A stretch of 64,000 nucleotides of DNA from Umbellularia californica (GCA_028538565.1 JAPQWN010000002.1:81486583-81550582), one strand, 5' to 3'. Counted from the first letter of the stretch, positions 10,828 to 23,052 are shown. A program made the numbers and translations. Notes: generated from the letters alone by a model not told the origin.

Positions 10828-11583
10828 TGAAGTAGTTGCTAGAAAAATAGTTTCGCGGAAACTGTAAATAAATTAAAGTTGAAAAATAAATAAATATGGA
10901 AAAGAAATATCCGAACAACTTGGCAGCTGAATCATGTCTTTGGAGATGCTTAATTTCTTTAGGTAAATTTCGCTCCCATACAGTTGCAATAGACTTGTAG
11001 ACATATACCCTAGGATAAGACGGCTTCCTAATCGAATGATCTCCACCACTCATGCACTCGAGTTGATGATGAAACTTGAATCCCAGAGAACACAAATCTT
11101 GTAATAGCTATTCGAAGAAGAAATTCTCAAAAGAAGAAGAAAGCTTCTTGAAGAGAGGAAGCGGGCATAAGAGGAGGGGAGAGCACATTGGAGAAGTGGA
11201 TGAGAAATGATATACCTAGTAAGGCATAAATGTGCATACGTTATGCAGCGGTCATGTAGTAAATGGGCTTAATGAAAAACGGATCCAAACCAGGCCGACC
11301 TAGAACTGACCAACCTAGGATCCAAAAATAGCACACACGTGTGCGGCCCGACCTGCCACACAATGCAACACACTGAAGGCATGGCACGACGGACGGTAAG
11401 CGCGCGCTTGTGGTAACTACTACCTAAGCCCACTACCAAGGCAAACTATAGGGAGAAGTGAAAACTCTAATAAACCCCTCTTAAGAGTTCTCCGCAACTG
11501 ATGTGGGACTTTAATAAAAATAAAAAAGAAGAAGAGATAAGAAAAGTAAAAATCAAGTGCTTTAACGCATAAGAAAACAAACA
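10828..11583 (-). repeat. 3' LTR of the minus-strand copia element
   Basis: It aligns with 15989-16690 over most of its length. Shared landmarks are GTAAATAAATTA, GGATAAGACGGCT, ATGATCTCCACCACTC, AAGAAATTCTCAAAAGAAG, AAAGCTTCTTGAAGAGAGGAAG and the terminal AAGTGCTTT. On the minus strand it begins TGTTTG, preceded by a G-rich tract (GTGTCGGGGAT) that may be the polypurine tract. Boundaries are good to about 10 bp. Divergence from the other LTR is high, with several indels. Confidence 0.8.
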
Positions 11584-12089
11584 ATCCCCGACACATGATT
11601 AAAGCACAGAAGATGAATAGTTATTGCAAGACAAGTTTGTGAGTTTATGCATAAATGTAGGTGAACTAAGTCTTGGACTTTCACTTAGTGTACGTAGTAG
11701 GTTTGAGATACCAAAACTCTATGGTGAACTAAGATCTTGAACCAAGAGTTCATCTAGTAAATCACGTTTATTACACACATAATCTCAGATATACAAGGAT
11801 TCCTATAGAATTGTGTACATTAATGGCTTTTGCTATCCAAGTATTCATGAGCGCCTAAGAGAGTAGCCTATTTTCTCATAGGAAGCGACCTGACTTCCAC
11901 ACTCATATTGGTGTTCTCTATCAAGGGCGCTCTTGTACAACGCCCCCCTTATAAAAGACATTGAGTTTCACTGACTTATATGCAGGAACTGAAACTGGAG
12001 TGAATTTTGAAATGTTCTAACTTTTTCACCCATAGATAACTTTATTTTTCCCATTGAACCCGTTCTCATGGAATCTCCAATCAAACGGG
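11584..12089 (-). other. 3' untranslated part of the copia element
   Basis: This lies between the RNase H remnant and the 3' LTR. I see no coding sequence, only the G-rich tract at its left end that may serve as polypurine tract. Confidence 0.5.
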
Positions 12090-12635
12090 TTAGATATCTG
12101 TTATAGGTGGCTTGTCCTTTAAAGGCTTAAGACTCATTCCCCTCGATGTTGTTGTTAATCGCTCTCTGGAAAGTCCTTTAGCTAGTGGATTGGCTAAATT
12201 ATCCATCGATCTCACAAAGTCAACTGCAATTATCCTTTGCTTGAGTAATTCCTTCAGCAAATTATGCCTCATATGAATATGTTTGGGTTTACTATTATAA
12301 GTTTTATTGTTTACCATATACATTATTGACTTTGAGTTACTGTGGAGAGAGATGGCTGGTACCAGCTTATTCAACAAGGGAATATCGGTAAAAAGATTCT
12401 TCAACTATTCTGCTTCTCCAGCTAAAGTTATACCAATGATCTTCAAATCCATTGTGGATCGAGATATACATGATTGCTTCTTCAATTTCCAAGATACTGC
12501 TACATTTGCTAATGTAAATACATAACCGCTCGTGGACTTAAATTCCTCAAAATTTGATTTCCAGTTAGCATTGCAATACCCTTCTAGTACCGCGTGATAT
12601 CTCTCATAGTGTAAACCATAATTAATGGTTTTCAT
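12090..12635 (-). pseudogene. copia RNase H remnant
   Basis: Two minus-strand frames, 12635-12405 and 12404-12090, give the RNase H of copia pol. The first has LEGYCNANWKSN...KSTSGYVFTL, where family members usually read LEGYSDANW, so the first catalytic aspartate is replaced by asparagine. It is followed by AVSWKLKKQSCISRSTMDLK. The second has KHIHMRHNLLKELL and the C-terminal DNLANPLAKGLSRE motif. A stop between the two frames and the substitution indicate inactivity. Confidence 0.85.
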
Positions 12636-13857
12636 CAGGTATTTAACTACCTAGTTAACAACCGTCCAGTGCTCCCTACTAGGATTACTTATGTCCTTAT
12701 CAGTTTGCTTATTGCATATGCTATATTAGGTTTAGTATAATTCATAATGTACATCAGACAACCAATATATTTGGAGTAATATAATTGAGACACACTATCT
12801 CCTTTGTTCTAAATTAATTTGACACTTGGATCAAATGGAGTTGAAACTTCATTCCCTCCAACACATGTTAAGTCTTTGAATGACTTTCTCGATTTAATAA
12901 GACTATGATAGAACAATTTCTTTAGAGTGTTTATGATCAGTCATTATACGAAGTATCACATCCGCCCACCCATATCTTTCATGACAACTTTAGAACATAG
13001 AGATTTTTTAGTGTTCCCTACAGTCCTAGAGATAAACATATCATCTACATAAAAGCAAATAATAATGCAAGAACTACCAACATGTTTAAAACAACACATT
13101 TGTCTGACTCATTTATTTTAAAACCATCAATTAGTAAAACTTGGTCAAATTTTTATTGCCACTGCTTAGGGGGCTTGTTTAAGACCATACAAGGATTTTA
13201 TCAATCGACAAACCTTATTTCTTTTCTTTCGCTGGTGCAACAAATCCTTTGAGTTATTTTATAGAAATTTCTTCTTCTAGATCCCCATTTAGAAATGCAG
13301 TTTTTACATCCAATTGATGGATGACCATATTATGAATTGTAGCTATAGCTATTAGGACTCTGATGGTCGTGATCCTAGCTACTAGTGCACAGGTATTAAA
13401 ATAATATACTCCTTTTTGTTTGAATCCCTTTTGCAGTCAGTCTAGTTTAAAATTTTTGTATTGGCCCATCAGTCCTTAACTTCTTTTTGAATATCTAGTT
13501 GCAAGGCATAAGTTTAGTTCCCGGGGGAAGATCAACAAGTTCCCATCTATGGTTGACTAAAATATATTCTATTTCACTCCTAAAGGTCTCTTTTCAAAAC
13601 GCAGCATTAGGAGACTGCATTGCCTCTTGATAATAAGTGGGGCCATTTTCCAAAATATAAGTTAAAAAATCAAGACCAAAGGTGGGTTCTTTTATAGGCC
13701 TCTTACTTTTATGGGGTTCAACATCTAATGGGTCCTCAGGTTCAAAATCATCAATAGGGGCTGGTCTACTATCAGTACATGGTAAAACTATTTTAAAAGG
13801 AAAATGATTTTCAAAGAAAATAACATCTCTAGACTCAACAATATAATCCTTATCCAG
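12636..13857 (-). pseudogene. copia reverse transcriptase remnant
   Basis: This part is badly broken. Recognisable minus-strand islands are QLDVKTAFLNGDLEEEIS (about 13325-13265), the copia RT palm motif, and FYVDDMFISR (about 13060-13028) with the YVDD catalytic signature. The intervening sequence carries stops and frameshifts in every frame. Confidence 0.75.
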
Positions 13858-14719
13858 TCAAAAAATAACAAGAAATATTGTATAGGCTTTACTATGCAAT
13901 GCATATCTTATAATTAAAAACACTCCCTTGTGTTTTGGGTCCAAGTTTAGTCTTTTTGCGCCTGGTATAGCTACATGGGCTAAGGACCCCCACACTTTTA
14001 GGTATTTTAGATTAGGGGATCTAGCTTTCCATAACTCATATGGAGTCTCATTGGTCCTTTTAAAAGGTATTCTATTCAATATATGACAAGCTGTAAGAAG
14101 AGCTTCCCCCCACAAGTTCTTGGGTAAGCCAGAACTATTTAATATCGAATTTACCATTTCAACTAATGTTCTATTTTTTCTTTTGGCTACACCATTTTGT
14201 TGTTGGGAGTAGGGACCTGTCACTTCATGAATTATTCCGATCATAGGGTTCTGCAAGTCTCTACAAAGTCATTTGATAGGTATTCACTCCCTCTATCAGA
14301 CCTCAAAATCTTAATCCTTTTTCCTAATTGGTTTTCAACTTCAATTCTAAAAAGATTAATTTTTTCAAGAGGCTCGGATTTATTTTTAAGTAAATAAATA
14401 TAAGAAAATCTAGAAAAAAAACATCAATAAAAGTAATAAAATATTTCTTACCACCTCTAGTGATAATCTTATTTAATTCACAAATATCACTATGGATAAG
14501 TCCAAGTAGTTCAACGAAAGGTTTTCTAGAAAATTTAGATTGAACACAAATTTCACAAGAATTTGGTTTAAAATTAATTCTTAAAATAAGTCCTAAATCC
14601 ATCATATTTTTCAAAGATGAACAATTCACATATCGCAATCTAGCATGCCATAAATTAGGGACCATAATAATATAGGCGGAAAAAGAAGCATTCTTATTAC
14701 CGACATAATTTACATTCAT
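13858..14719 (-). pseudogene. copia GAG-pre-integrase and integrase remnant
   Basis: 14719-14324 encodes LWHARLRYVNCSSLKNMMDLG and CEICVQSKFSRKPF of the HHCC domain; the expected LGH histidine is replaced in LRYVN. It continues LGLIHSDICELNK with the first catalytic D. 14256-13858 gives QQNGVAKRKNRTLVEM, with the family's glutamate (usually GVAERKNR) replaced by lysine, then LWGEALLTACHILNRIP and TPYELWKARSPNLKYLKVWGSLAHV. The loss of the histidine and glutamate makes this integrase inactive. Confidence 0.88.
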
Positions 14720-15149
14720 CTTGAAAAGGCCTTTAGAAATGTAACATTTTTCTACAAAACTCCATTTTTGGTAATTACAAATTTAGTTTGCTTCAAAAAC
14801 TAATTTAAGTCCTTTCTTGCTCAACACCGAACTAAAGACCAAGTTCTTTCGCACTTTGGGCACATGAAGCACTTCGGTCAGGGTCAAAGAGTTGTCGGAT
14901 GAGAGGTGTAAAATTAATTTCCTCTGACCAATTACTTTGTCCGTAAAGGAGTTTCCTATTTAGAGCTCTTGCCCATCTCCAACTTGCTTGTAAGTGATGA
15001 ACGCACTTCTATCATTGGAGATGTGTTGGGTCACACTTGTGTCAACCCACCAATCTCTACACTTGCTGACTAGCTAGATTAACTTTTGTCACTACCGCCA
15101 TAAAACTTTATTCTATAATATTAGCTTGATTTTTCCCTTTATTGATTTT

Positions 15150-15951
15150 TATGTGGTGGCATTCCTTTGCATAGTGACCAGTTTTCCCGCATACAAAACA
15201 TTCAACATCTTTCCTTTTAGTTATATCCTTGAGGGGCTAAGAGCTTGGTTTTTGTTTTTCTTTTGAAATTTCTTGGGTTGGGATGTGCTGGGCTTGGGTT
15301 TCCTCTGATCATTTTTAGCCTCAGTAAGATTGGCCTTACCCACATGTTCAGAATCCTTACTCCTCAATTCATGATCTTGATGATATTCCTGGATTTTGAG
15401 GTGGACTATCAGATCTTCCACCTTCATTTCTTTCTTTTTATGTTTCGAAGTGATCCCAAAGTCTTTCCACGATGGTTGCAGTTTATGAATTGCACTGCTA
15501 ATTACAAACTATTCGGGTAAATCCATTCCTTCATTTTGGACCTCATGAATAATTCTATGAAAATATCTTGTGTTATCACAGACTTTCCTTCCTCCATTTG
15601 AAAATCTAGAAATTGTTCAATTGCATATCTTTTGCTACGCTCATCTTCCGTAGCATATTCCTTAATTAAGGCTTCCCATAATTCCTTGGTTGTTTTAAAA
15701 TTTGAAAATACGCCATACAAGGAGTTGTCTAAATGATTTAGAATTTCGTTTCTACAGTCAAAATCATCAAATTTCCACTGTTCATTTTCATAAGTATCAG
15801 TAGGCCCATCTCCATATTGTTCAGGACGGTCGGTGGATTTCACACATGGAACTTTCATCACTTTGAGGAGACATTCCATCTTCATTCTCCACATTTTGGA
15901 ATCTTTTCCCTCAAAGTTGTATGCTTTAGGATAGTATTCCCAAGTATTCAT
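15150..15951 (-). pseudogene. copia gag remnant with CCHC knuckle
   Basis: ATG at 15951 (minus) starts MNTWEYYPKAYNFEGKDSKM, a copia gag opening. The gag body follows (ELWEALIKEYATEDERSKRYAIEQFLDFQMEEGKSV), and the frame breaks at 15502. A second piece (15427-15221) is lysine-rich linker. A CCHC zinc knuckle CFVCGKTGHYAKEC follows at about 15208-15165. Just beyond, at about 15060, the protease site reads WWVDTSVTQHIS where active copies have D(S/T)G, so the protease triad is lost. Leader length between LTR and ATG is only about 40 bp. Confidence 0.85.
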
Positions 15952-15988
15952 TTCTAACTTATAAATAAATAATCCGTGTAAATTTGCC

Positions 15989-16690
15989 TAAATGGTTGGA
16001 GTAATAGTTTTGCGCAAATTGTAAATAAATTAGATTTGGAAAATAAATAAATATACGAAAGAAATAACAAACAATTTGGTAGCTGAATCACGCCTTTAGA
16101 GATGCTTTCTTTAGGCAAATTCCGCCCCCTACAGGTGCAATGGACTTGCGGACTTTTGCCCTTGGATAAGACGGCTACTTGATCAGATGATCTCCACCAC
16201 TCGTGCACTCGAATGGATGAAGAAGCTATATGCGAAGAAGAAATTCTCAAAAGAAGATGAAAGCTTCTTGAAGAGAGGAAGATAGCACTAAGGAGGAGGG
16301 GGGAGCACGTTGAAAGTGGATGAACGTTATGCTTTTAGAAGCGTAACGTTTGATGGTTTGCGTGAATTTAAAAGCGCAATGGATACTCACTCTCGCTCAA
16401 CTTTCACATGGTAAATGGGCTCAACGTAAATCAGACTCAAACCGGGCCGACCCGCCTTGGATCCAAAAATAACACACATGTGTGCGGCCCGACCCTGCTA
16501 GCCACGCAACAGACGCGCACGCGGTAACCACTATCAAAGCCCACAACCAAGACAAACACCATAGGGAGAAGTAAAAATACTAATAAACGCCTCTTAAGAG
16601 TTCTCCATAACCGATGTGAGGCTCTAATAAAAAAAAGAAGTGAGGTTACAAGTAAAAACCAAGTGCTTTGATGACCAAAAAAAATCAACA
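15989..16690 (-). repeat. 5' LTR of the minus-strand copia element
   Basis: This is the counterpart of 10828-11583. On the minus strand it starts TGTTGATT and ends near the TAAATGG/GTTGGAG junction at 15989. It is about 50 bp shorter than its partner through small deletions. It directly abuts a TIR element starting at 16700. Confidence 0.8.
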
Positions 16691-16699
16691 ATAGCATTC

Positions 16700-17576
16700 G
16701 TTGGAACCAAGGATCAAAATAGCGGTTGTGGTGGGCGTAGCAGCTAGTGATATAAAAGATATGTAGATGACGATGTAGATGGCGATATATAGTGGTAGAA
16801 GTGATACGTAGTGGTGTAACAATGTGAATTCAAAATGTTGTCAAATTTTTTTGAAAAAATATCCAAAAAGTCCAGAATCTTGAAAAATACTAGAATTTGT
16901 TGCTTTTTATATAATAACTAAGATAGAGGATGTAGTAGTCCCATCAGTGCGTAGAACTTCTATATCGTTGAATGATTATAAAATAATAGTATTGATCTAT
17001 TTTTTCTCACGTATTTATATTGGATAGCTATATTAAGTCACAATCTATTATACATTTCTAAATTCATAATTCAAATAAGCTATTTAGCATAAGTATACAT
17101 AAGAAAGGATGTATAAATTATAAAGTAATGATTAAATAATATTTGAAGTTCAAACCAAAGAACAAATTAACTTTCATTAAAATAAACTGTAATCTTGTTG
17201 AGAGTAGAAAAAAGAATGCCTCTACTAAAGGAGGTGTATACTAGGATTTATCTAGAGGAAAGCCTTTGAGAGTAACTCTATGTATCAACTTTAATTGGGC
17301 GAGAGTTTGTGTTTCTTTGTAATCATTAAAGCATAAAAGATCATAAGAGTTGCGTAGAAAATGTTATTTGGAGAGAAGAAGAAAAGAATTCAGCCTTAGT
17401 ATGTATTTTAAGACTTTTTGAAAAGTACATGTCAGTCTCATTTCATAGCAGTCTCGTAGCGGCTTCGTATAATCCTAGCGGCTGCTACAGATGAGGGTCG
17501 TGCTAAATACCATTTATTGTAGCGGTCTTGGCCATTATGCCATGTAGCAGCCACTATTTTCATCTATGGCTCCAAC
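16700..17576. mobile_element. non-autonomous TIR element, about 0.88 kb
   Basis: About 30-bp terminal inverted repeats are visible. The left reads GTTGGAACCAAGGATCAAAA then TAGCGG. The right, reverse-complemented, reads GTTGGAGCCATAGATGAAAA then TAGTGG. Subterminal regions repeat AGCGG/TAGCAG words (16712-16830 and 17445-17560). There is no transposase. I cannot find a clear target duplication, so the superfamily is open. Confidence 0.65.
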
Positions 17577-17661
17577 TTTGTTAACAAGTATCTTCAATTT
17601 ATACAAGAAAAGTGAGTAATTCATATCCGGATATTCATACTAGTCCCTATCCTCCAACAAA

Positions 17662-17827
17662 CAGTGGCGGACCCATGTACAAGGGTCTAGGCGTTGAAGG
17701 CACCTGAGAATTTTCAAAACCCCCTGCAAATTCTAATAATTAATATATTTTTTTAACATCTTCCCCTTCCCACAATATTTCTTTTACATTAAGGCCCCCA
17801 AGTTAAATTTCTTGAGTCCGCCCTTGT
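17662..17827. mobile_element. small MITE with AGTGGCGGAC ends
   Basis: The left end CAGTGGCGGACCCA and the right end TGAGTCCGCCCTTG are imperfect inverted repeats about 165 bp apart. AACAAA occurs on both sides and may be part of a target duplication. The interior is non-coding. Confidence 0.55.
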
Positions 17828-18029
17828 GAACAAACTATCATATTATCCTGAACAACTAGATATTTCTATTATTCCGAGTAACTAGATATTTCTATGACAC
17901 TTAACAGCCTCACATAAGTGCATTACCCTTTTATGGAAAGGTTCATGGAAACGTTAAAATAAAAATAAAAAAAATAAAAACCCTTGATTTCTTAATGATC
18001 TCTTAATTTCTTGTATACTGTAATATCTG

Positions 18030-19045
18030 GGGGTATTTGGATAAATGCATAATATAATATCAACAAGTTTAAATATTGTAAGATTTTATTATCATAGAAC
18101 AAAATATTGTTATATTATTATTTTGTGTCCCTTCTGGTGTTTGGCGATTTTCACAAATTTCAATGTACCTTTGAAGTGTTTGGCAATTTATAAAAAACTT
18201 ACAAGATGATATACCAAATAAAAAATGGAATGAAAGTACTCAATTGTCCCATTGCAGGACACACTAATTAGTAATCACATATGTTAATAATCATGGTAGG
18301 ACCCATCTATTGTTAAAAAGTCATAAGATTAAATGTAAAAACATTGAGATCCAACCAATGTTGTTTAATTAAGGTAGGTCCACCAAATGTTGATAGTCAT
18401 AGTGTAATACGTACATCTAATGGTGATTATCACAACTGGGCCTATCTAGGTTTTTTTTTTTATTTTTATTTTTTTTATTTTAAACCTTATCTAATTGAGA
18501 TATCATTGATGAATCCATCTATGATAAATTATTGTGGGTCCCATTTGATGCTGGTAGTCATATTAACACAAGGGGAGCTATCAAATAGTGGGATCCATTT
18601 AATGATGACAAATTGATAATTGCAATCAAACAATTCAATCTTGATAATTAATGAGGAATCTAGCTAATTGTGGTGGTATGGGGCCCACCTGATGTTGGCA
18701 ATCACAATGAAAGCCCTTAGTGTGATATTAGTAAGACTCGCCTACTATTGATAATTAACAAGGTCTATGTAATTGTGATATGGTTGTAGGACCCCACATT
18801 AAATTTGTAAGCATTGTGGAGCCAATCTAAAATTGGTAGTCATAGTTGCACTCATAAGAGTCATTGATGTTAAAACTTATAGTGGGCCATTATAATTAAT
18901 AGTTTCCCATGAACTCTTTGGTATTTAGGAAAATTTTTGTAACAAAGGATTATTTTATACCGCATATCCTTGAATAATGTAATAAGAAGGATTTTGGAAG
19001 AAAGTGAGATATTATAAAATGCTTTCTAAGTTATCCAAACACCTC
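18030..19045. mobile_element. TIR element with internal degenerate tandem array
   Basis: The ends are GGGGTATTTGGATAA (left) and the reverse complement of GAGGTGTTTGGATAA (right), with further weak similarity inward (both reach ATAATATC). Inside, from about 18300 to 18870, a phrase like GGACCCACCNNATGTTGGTAGTCAT recurs about eight times with variation, each followed by an AT-rich spacer of 30-50 bp. No coding potential is seen. The architecture matches the element at 39161-40510. Confidence 0.6.
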
Positions 19046-20590
19046 TTTTTTTGGTGAGTAGATTAGATTCTAAATTAGTATATAATATAACAAAATCACT
19101 TAAAATATCTTGTTTCCAAAATCCCCGTTAATGATCTCTTCCTATAGTGCACAATCATTATCTTTTGTTGGTGACATTTGTATGTCTTTTAAATATCTAT
19201 CATTGTCAAAATCCACTCATTTTTGGTTTGTTGGTGCCGGTGGCCTATTGATCTGGTGCTAATGTTTTGAGGAAGTCAGAATTTCATGATTGGTGCAAGA
19301 AGGTGAAGTTTGGATTAACTTTTGTACGAGGGAGAAATTTTGAGTTTAAATAGTAAACGAAGGGACAGACGCCTTTCAGCAAAGAAAATCTGTTGCTGCC
19401 TGTTTTTCTTCGTGCGAACAGTACAAGGGTCGTGAAGGGGAGAGGAGGGAAAGGAGGAGGAGGAGAGGAAGAAGATGATGAGGGATTAGACCTTCACTCA
19501 TCGACGAAAATGGTGAGGGATTTGGGCTTCGACAGCAACGTGATCTTTGGCGAGGGATTTTTCATTTTTCTCAACTTTCTTCAACAGCAAAGTCTCTGAA
19601 AGTTTCTGTGAAGCGAAATAGGGCAAGGGAAGGTTAAGGGTTGCATGCTACTAAGTAAGAAGAAACAGTCTTTCATCGCTTTTTTCTTCTGCAACAATGT
19701 CTGATCTCTCTCTCTGTTTGTTTGTTTTTATTTTTATGCAACAATGTCATCAACTAAACTAAACGGACTTTATCATCACCATGAAACTGATAGTAGTAAC
19801 CTACGCTCTAGTATTTGGAACCGTAGCCGATGATCGAATGGCGAGGATTATTCTGCAGATGGAACATTGCAAACGTTACAGAGGATCCCATAATCTCTGA
19901 TTCAAATAATCATGGATGGCACCACTTCCACAAGCCAATAATCAGGCACTCAGGAACACAATCTTTCTATGGCTATTGGGTAATACTAATAGGTATTTCT
20001 GTGAAAAGATCGTTTGTGTATGGGAGTGAAGCTGCAAGTTCTCAAAACAAAAAGGGATGTTGGTAATATTTGGAAGAGAAATGGGCATTTCCATACAAGT
20101 ATTCCCTATAATATCCACAACTTCCCCTGTACAGCTCTTGGAAGGCCAACAGAGACAATGGATTGGTGTCCGAGGTGGTTGAATCTAGCACTAGCAGGCA
20201 TGAATCTGTTAAGCAACAGCAACATGAGGTGAAGGGCAAAGGCCAAAAACAAGAGGTTGTATTGCTGTAATGCAACAGGGGAAAGGCCTCCAAGTTCATG
20301 AGGAGCAGTTCCAGTGTTGAGGAAGACGCAATTTCCTCTGCCATGCTTCTACTAGCTTGTATTGTGTGTGCCCCCCAATCAAGCTAGTTTCTTCACCTCA
20401 ACTTCCTCTCCTGCTCTTAGTTGCAGTCTATCTTTCCAGCATTGGTCTACCTTGACAATTTCAATTACTTTCCATATAGCAATGGTTGTTGTCTCTATGC
20501 CAACTAGTAGGACTCAGACATTGGGCTCTCTCTTCTCTTCCTACCTCCCCCTCTCTTTGATTTTTTTTAATTGTTTCTTCACTGATATGT
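19046..20590. other. no clear gene; possible 5' exon candidate
   Basis: This stretch is intergenic with no protein I recognise. Purine- and G-rich sequence at about 19380-19510 ends in AAAATG/GTGAGG (ATG at 19510-19512), which looks like a 5' exon with a start codon at a splice donor. It is a weak candidate for the missing first exon of the coiled-coil gene downstream. 19830-20350 has short open frames without recognisable domains. Confidence 0.3.
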
Positions 20591-20660
20591 CACCTAAATG
20601 AGACTCATATCCATTTCGTACTCCATTCTTCATTAATTTCACTCATTAGTCCAAACCCTT

Positions 20661-20699
<39 letters not shown>

Positions 20700-20777
20700 C
20701 TAATATATCTTGTTTAGGTGAGGCCCATATCAGTTGGTTATGGGACATCATCAATTTCCTTCCTTAGTGAAGGAACA

Positions 20778-20865
<88 letters not shown>

Positions 20866-21110
20866 TTATTGTATCACTAGCGATTTATCTCCTTAGGTGA
20901 AACTCATATCCGTTGGTTCTAGGCCATCTTAAATCTTTTTCCTTGGTAGAAATACCTTCATCTTCTCTCATTTATTAAATTATTATATCTCTAGTGATAT
21001 TATCTCCTTAGGTGATCCATATTCATTGGTTCTGGGTCATTTTAAATCTTATTCCTTAGTAGAAATGCATTCCTCCTCTCTCTGTCTCTCTCAAGTTGTA
21101 ATGCCTTCTC
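20591..21110. repeat. tandem repeat array with CT and CA microsatellites
   Basis: A unit containing CTCCTTAGGTGAAACTCATA, GTTGGTTCTAGG and CCTTAGTAGAAAT recurs at about 20591, 20715, 20893 and 21013, with spacing of 120-180 bp. Within it are (CT)n at 20663-20697, (CT)n at 20781-20823 and (CA)n at 20826-20864. Spacing differences are largely due to microsatellite length. Confidence 0.75.
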
Positions 21111-21343
21111 CAATGGCATGGGCTTCTTTGTAAGTATTTGAAGTTTAATTAAATTAATGGAATTGAGCATTGTTCCTTGTCAATACGATGGATTATGTAT
21201 TGTATTAACTAATGCGTTTTACTAACTCAAATCATTGCAAGTTTGTTATTAGGCATGCAAAACAACCATGAGTGGGAAAAAAGTCTTTCTTTAAAAATGC
21301 CGGAAGCCTAGCACTCTACATTAGTAACTGTCACATGAATATC

Positions 21344-21346
<3 letters not shown>

Positions 21347-21404
<58 letters not shown>
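21347..21404. repeat. (AG)n microsatellite
   Basis: About 29 uninterrupted AG units. The flanking sequence (21110-21346 and 21405-22123) holds no gene I can support. Confidence 0.95.
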
Positions 21405-21406
<2 letters not shown>

Positions 21407-22123
21407 CTAATGTACAGACAACTGCAAAGGTAAAGCTTGTTGATACATATACCAAATTTATATTACATACGTGTGTCATGTCTACTGTACCATTTTACGA
21501 AGGGCCCATTTGTTAATCCTTACTGGATTCCTAGTATTTCCCATGCAATGCCTTGATATAAGGGGCTAAAAGTGGTAGATTAAAAGATATCTATGTCCCC
21601 TGCTGCCATCTCTCAGGGATGGCGTAGCTAGGTTCTAGCATTCCGGCTGAAATGGAGAAGGATTGCACCAAAGTTGAAAAGGGGCTATCCCAAATGTTCA
21701 TCAGGTGGGTCTCCAACATGCAGATGGCAAAGTGGAAGATTGAGGCAACATCACCACATCCTATCAAATGGCCTACAGAGAAAATATGGGATGACCCATC
21801 TCATCCATATTAATGGCATGTTAGCCACCAAAGTTGAAAAGATTGAAATATACTGAAAGCATAAAAGAAAATAGGAGAGAAGTCACTGTCCTGATAACTT
21901 AATGCCTGCCTTAGATCTAAAATGTGATCCTTATTTTCAGTCTCTATAAACTCATATGATATCATCTGTAATTGATCGTGCCTAGATAGCAGTTATGGAT
22001 CTGCATATGGTAATGCAGCCCCTGTTAGTTTGACCTGACCATATCTCCATCTTGCACCCTCCACTCTCCACATATATACAACTTTGATGAATCCACCTTT
22101 ACTATGCATTCCTAGGAATCCAA

Positions 22124-22428
22124 GGGCGTGTTTGGCACTTAACTAGTTAAAGTGAAGTAAAGTGAATCCAGACAAGAAATGACAAGGGGTCATATCAAAA
22201 GTAAACAATTTCAAAATTCCCTCCGAATTTTTCAAAAGAAGTCAAACAAGCAACCTCCTTTCTCCACTAAAAGACAAAAAAACTCCACTTTTCTATACAA
22301 AAAGTCAAAAAGATTCCATACCAAACAACTAAAAACAAAACACCATCATAACACCTTATATTTTATTCTCTCTTGATTTGATGCTTCACCTCACCATACT
22401 TCAATTCACCATACATCCAAACAGGCCT
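22124..22428. mobile_element. MITE with GGGCGTGTTTGG ends
   Basis: The left end GGGCGTGTTTGGCAC and the right end CCAAACAGGCC are inverted repeats. The interior has related inverted words (AGTGAAGTAAAGTG and CACCTCACCATACTTCAATT). GGCCTGTTTGG ends are common in Tourist/PIF-Harbinger and hAT MITEs of plants; the target duplication is not clear. Confidence 0.6.
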
Positions 22429-22907
22429 AGGCAAATGGCCCTAACCAAAATGATGGGAAAGTGATTGGCAATATGCTTCAATTCAAACAGACATGCACCA
22501 CAAATAGCTTGAATTTCTTAATTGGGACTTCTTATTTGAACTCTGGACCTGGCTGGGTCCATGAATTCTTCTGGACAGAATAACAAAGACAAATATCGAA
22601 TAAAAGAAATGTCTGCAATGCACAAGAACCCAGAGAAAATTGATTACAATCCAATTTTGATCACACATGCAAACAGCGCGTGAAACCCTTATCCAGCACA
22701 ACCCATATCATTGTATTTTCTGTTTTACCATGCATAAAATTTTATGCATCCCTACTAAGGTGCTAAATTGGTCTGACTCTGAACTATAAATCACGCCCAT
22801 CATCTAGGTACAGACTTTTGTTGGATTTGTTAAATAAATATGTTCTACATGATATGAAAATCAAGTAGGCAAAATTTTGAAGTAAAATTCTAAAATGGTA
22901 TGTGCAG

Positions 22908-23052
22908 AAACACCTGTCATATATTGGTTCGTGATATGGATAAATTATTGGAGTTTGGTAGGAAAGCTTTATTTGTTGTCAGAGTACTTTCCGGATATGA
23001 AGAGAGAAGAATCAGATCCTACAGGCTGCAACTTCAAAGAGGACTTGAACAG
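22908..23052 (+). CDS. conserved plant coiled-coil protein, first recognisable exon
   Basis: The exon encodes VRDMDKLLEFGRKALFVVRV then LSGYEERRIRSYRLQLQRGLEQ and ends at CAG/GTGAGC. It joins in phase 0 to exons 40910-41020 and 44463-44696 of one gene, giving a helical, charged protein of about 160 residues from the three exons. I recognise it as a small conserved plant protein of unknown function, but give no name. The start is unresolved. The exon follows an AG at 22906-22907, or translation could begin at ATG 22900 or the in-frame ATG 22936. My recollection of relatives starting MVRD would put the start at TTG/GTT here, so an upstream exon is likely (a candidate ends at 19512). The exon has no stops, and codon choice looks normal. 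Confidence 0.75.

Larger units (their letters stand above)
10828..16690 (-). mobile_element. degenerate Ty1/copia retrotransposon with both LTRs
   Basis: Two diverged direct repeats flank a minus-strand copia coding remnant. In minus orientation the order is 5' LTR (16690-15989), gag (15951-15221), CCHC knuckle (about 15215-15150), protease remnant (about 15060), GAG-pre-integrase (14719), integrase (14256-13858), RT pieces (about 13325-13030), RNase H (12635-12090), 3' UTR and 3' LTR (11583-10828). Numerous stops and frameshifts show it is old. No tRNA primer site is visible next to the 5' LTR. I could not find a matching target duplication (TACAT left, ATAGC right). Confidence 0.85.

Noticed and set aside
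20042..20344. 100-codon minus-strand frame with Cys run
   Set aside because: No domain or homology that I recognise, and AT-rich surroundings without gene signals.
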